This document shows positions 6,934-7,372 of a DNA stretch of 7,372 nt, one piece after another. A program made the position numbers and the translations under genes. The DNA is from Planctomycetes bacterium RBG_16_43_13 (GTDB lineage: Bacteria > Planctomycetota > MHYJ01). The notes under the pieces are model-generated. The model searched no databases. It saw only the letters and a program-made list of their open reading frames with translations, and was not told the origin of the DNA. Positions within the stretch are counted from its first letter, which is position 1; every line of letters begins with the position of its first letter. The DNA is taken from positions 5,211 to 12,582 of the forward strand of contig MHYJ01000164.1 of the NCBI GenBank assembly GCA_001828445.1. Direction: 5' to 3'.

Positions 6934-6940
6934 TTCCTTT
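6934..6940 (-). promoter_or_regulatory. Ribosome binding site of pilT
   Basis: The minus strand reads AAAGGAA, ending 5 nt before the pilT ATG at 6928. It is the clearest Shine-Dalgarno sequence in the window and confirms the chosen start. Confidence 0.7.
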
Positions 6941-6977
6941 CTATTCTATGTTTATGTAATACCAATAAAGCACACAT

Positions 6978-7005
6978 ATTATATTATACCCCATATTTTT
7001 ATCAA
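6978..7005 (-). promoter_or_regulatory. Sigma70-type promoter of the pilT-led operon
   Basis: The minus strand has TTGATA (7000-7005, 5 of 6 to the -35 consensus), a 16-bp spacer and a perfect TATAAT -10 (6978-6983). A second TATAAT (6983-6988) overlaps it by one base but would have only an 11-bp spacer. Transcription would start near 6971, giving a leader of about 43 nt to the pilT ATG. This is the best promoter match noticed here, and the only strong one in an intergenic region. Confidence 0.65.
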
Positions 7006-7020
7006 GAGATAGTTCATGAG

Positions 7021-7064
7021 AAAAGAAAATTGAAATAATAAGACGTGGGATTAAAAACCCATCT
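7021..7064 (-). terminator. Probable weak rho-independent terminator after the EF-G gene
   Basis: About 20 bp past the EF-G stop, the minus strand can fold TGGG against CCCA (7046-7049 with 7058-7061) around an 8-nt loop, extended by AGA/TCT pairs across a 2-nt bulge. A T-rich tract (7021-7040) follows in the direction of transcription. The stem is short, so termination may be partial. Together with the promoter just downstream, it separates the EF-G gene from the pilus genes. Confidence 0.4.
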
Positions 7065-7084
7065 ACCCTATTTTACCCCTTATC

Positions 7085-7372
7085 TTATTCTTCCTCCGTT
7101 TCCTCTACCTTTTTCGACTTAGCAACTATTGCCTCAGTAACTTTATGTGGGACAACGTCGTAGTGGGAGAACTCTATAGCATAGTAACCCTCTCCTGCGG
7201 TGATGGAACGTAACTCTGTGGAATAGTTCATAATCTCGCTCATCGGTATCTGCGTCTTTATGATCTGCATATTGCCCTGCGTATCCATCCCGAGTATCCT
7301 GCCGCGTCGAGAATTCAGGTCGCCCGTGATGTCGCCCATATTTTTCGAAGGCACGGCTACCTCCATATTTAC
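7085..7372 (-). CDS. fusA: Elongation factor G, C-terminal domain (cut by right edge)
   Basis: The frame is open to the window edge; 95 residues and the TAA stop are visible, and the true start lies outside. The sequence is EF-G domain V: VAVPSKNMGDITGDLNSRRG near the visible start, RILGMD, then the PMSEIMNYSTELRSITAGEG helix/turn and the EFSHYDVVP segment. EF-G is the ribosomal translocase GTPase; domain V contacts the ribosome's GTPase centre and domain IV. A short lysine- then glutamate-rich tail (AKSKKVEETEEE) ends the protein. The NYSTELRSITAGEGYYAIEFSHYD wording looks closer to the EF-G paralogue group (EF-G II/fusA2-like) than to the ribosomal-operon fusA form. This subgroup call is tentative, since the GTPase domain is not visible. 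No ribosomal protein gene follows, which also fits a paralogue. Confidence 0.92.
   Translation of the reverse strand, partial: VNMEVAVPSKNMGDITGDLNSRRGRILGMDTQGNMQIIKTQIPMSEIMNYSTELRSITAGEGYYAIEFSHYDVVPHKVTEAIVAKSKKVEETEEE

Overview
The window is a type IV pilus (T4P) motor locus, and every supported gene lies on the minus strand. Read in the direction of transcription (right to left), it contains: the C-terminal end of an elongation factor G (cut by the right edge), a 156-bp gap with a probable terminator and a strong sigma70-type promoter, the retraction ATPase PilT, a small standalone MshEN/T2SSE_N-domain protein, the extension ATPase PilB, the platform protein PilC, a PilS-like membrane histidine kinase, and the start of a polytopic O-antigen ligase/polymerase-family (Wzy_C) protein cut by the left edge. 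Gaps are 82, 71, 5, 76 and 13 bp, so the stretch from pilT to the left edge looks like one operon driven from the pilT promoter, perhaps with a weak extra promoter before pilS. No gene-free stretch exceeds 156 bp.

The organism is a Gram-negative-type, moderately AT-rich bacterium that uses ATA heavily for isoleucine. The gene order and diverged sequences fit an uncultured or deep-branching lineage (for example an Omnitrophota- or Planctomycetota-like genome), but the sequence alone does not settle this. No mobile element, CRISPR array, tRNA or rRNA is visible.

Together the genes supply the cytoplasmic motor of the pilus. PilB powers pilin assembly through PilC, PilT powers disassembly, and PilS probably senses pilin or membrane state and adjusts pilin transcription through a response regulator that is not in this window. 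The membrane glycan ligase may modify pilin or make a surface polysaccharide.

The most interesting point is the extra small gene between pilT and pilB. It is a paralogue of PilB's own N-terminal domain and keeps a nearly perfect first c-di-GMP-binding MshEN motif, while PilB's copies have lost the signature residues. This suggests that nucleotide sensing may have moved to a separate subunit. A 16-nt near-copy of the pilB start region sits 72 bp upstream of the real one, in the gap between these two genes. The rest of the window looks like a conventional T4P locus.
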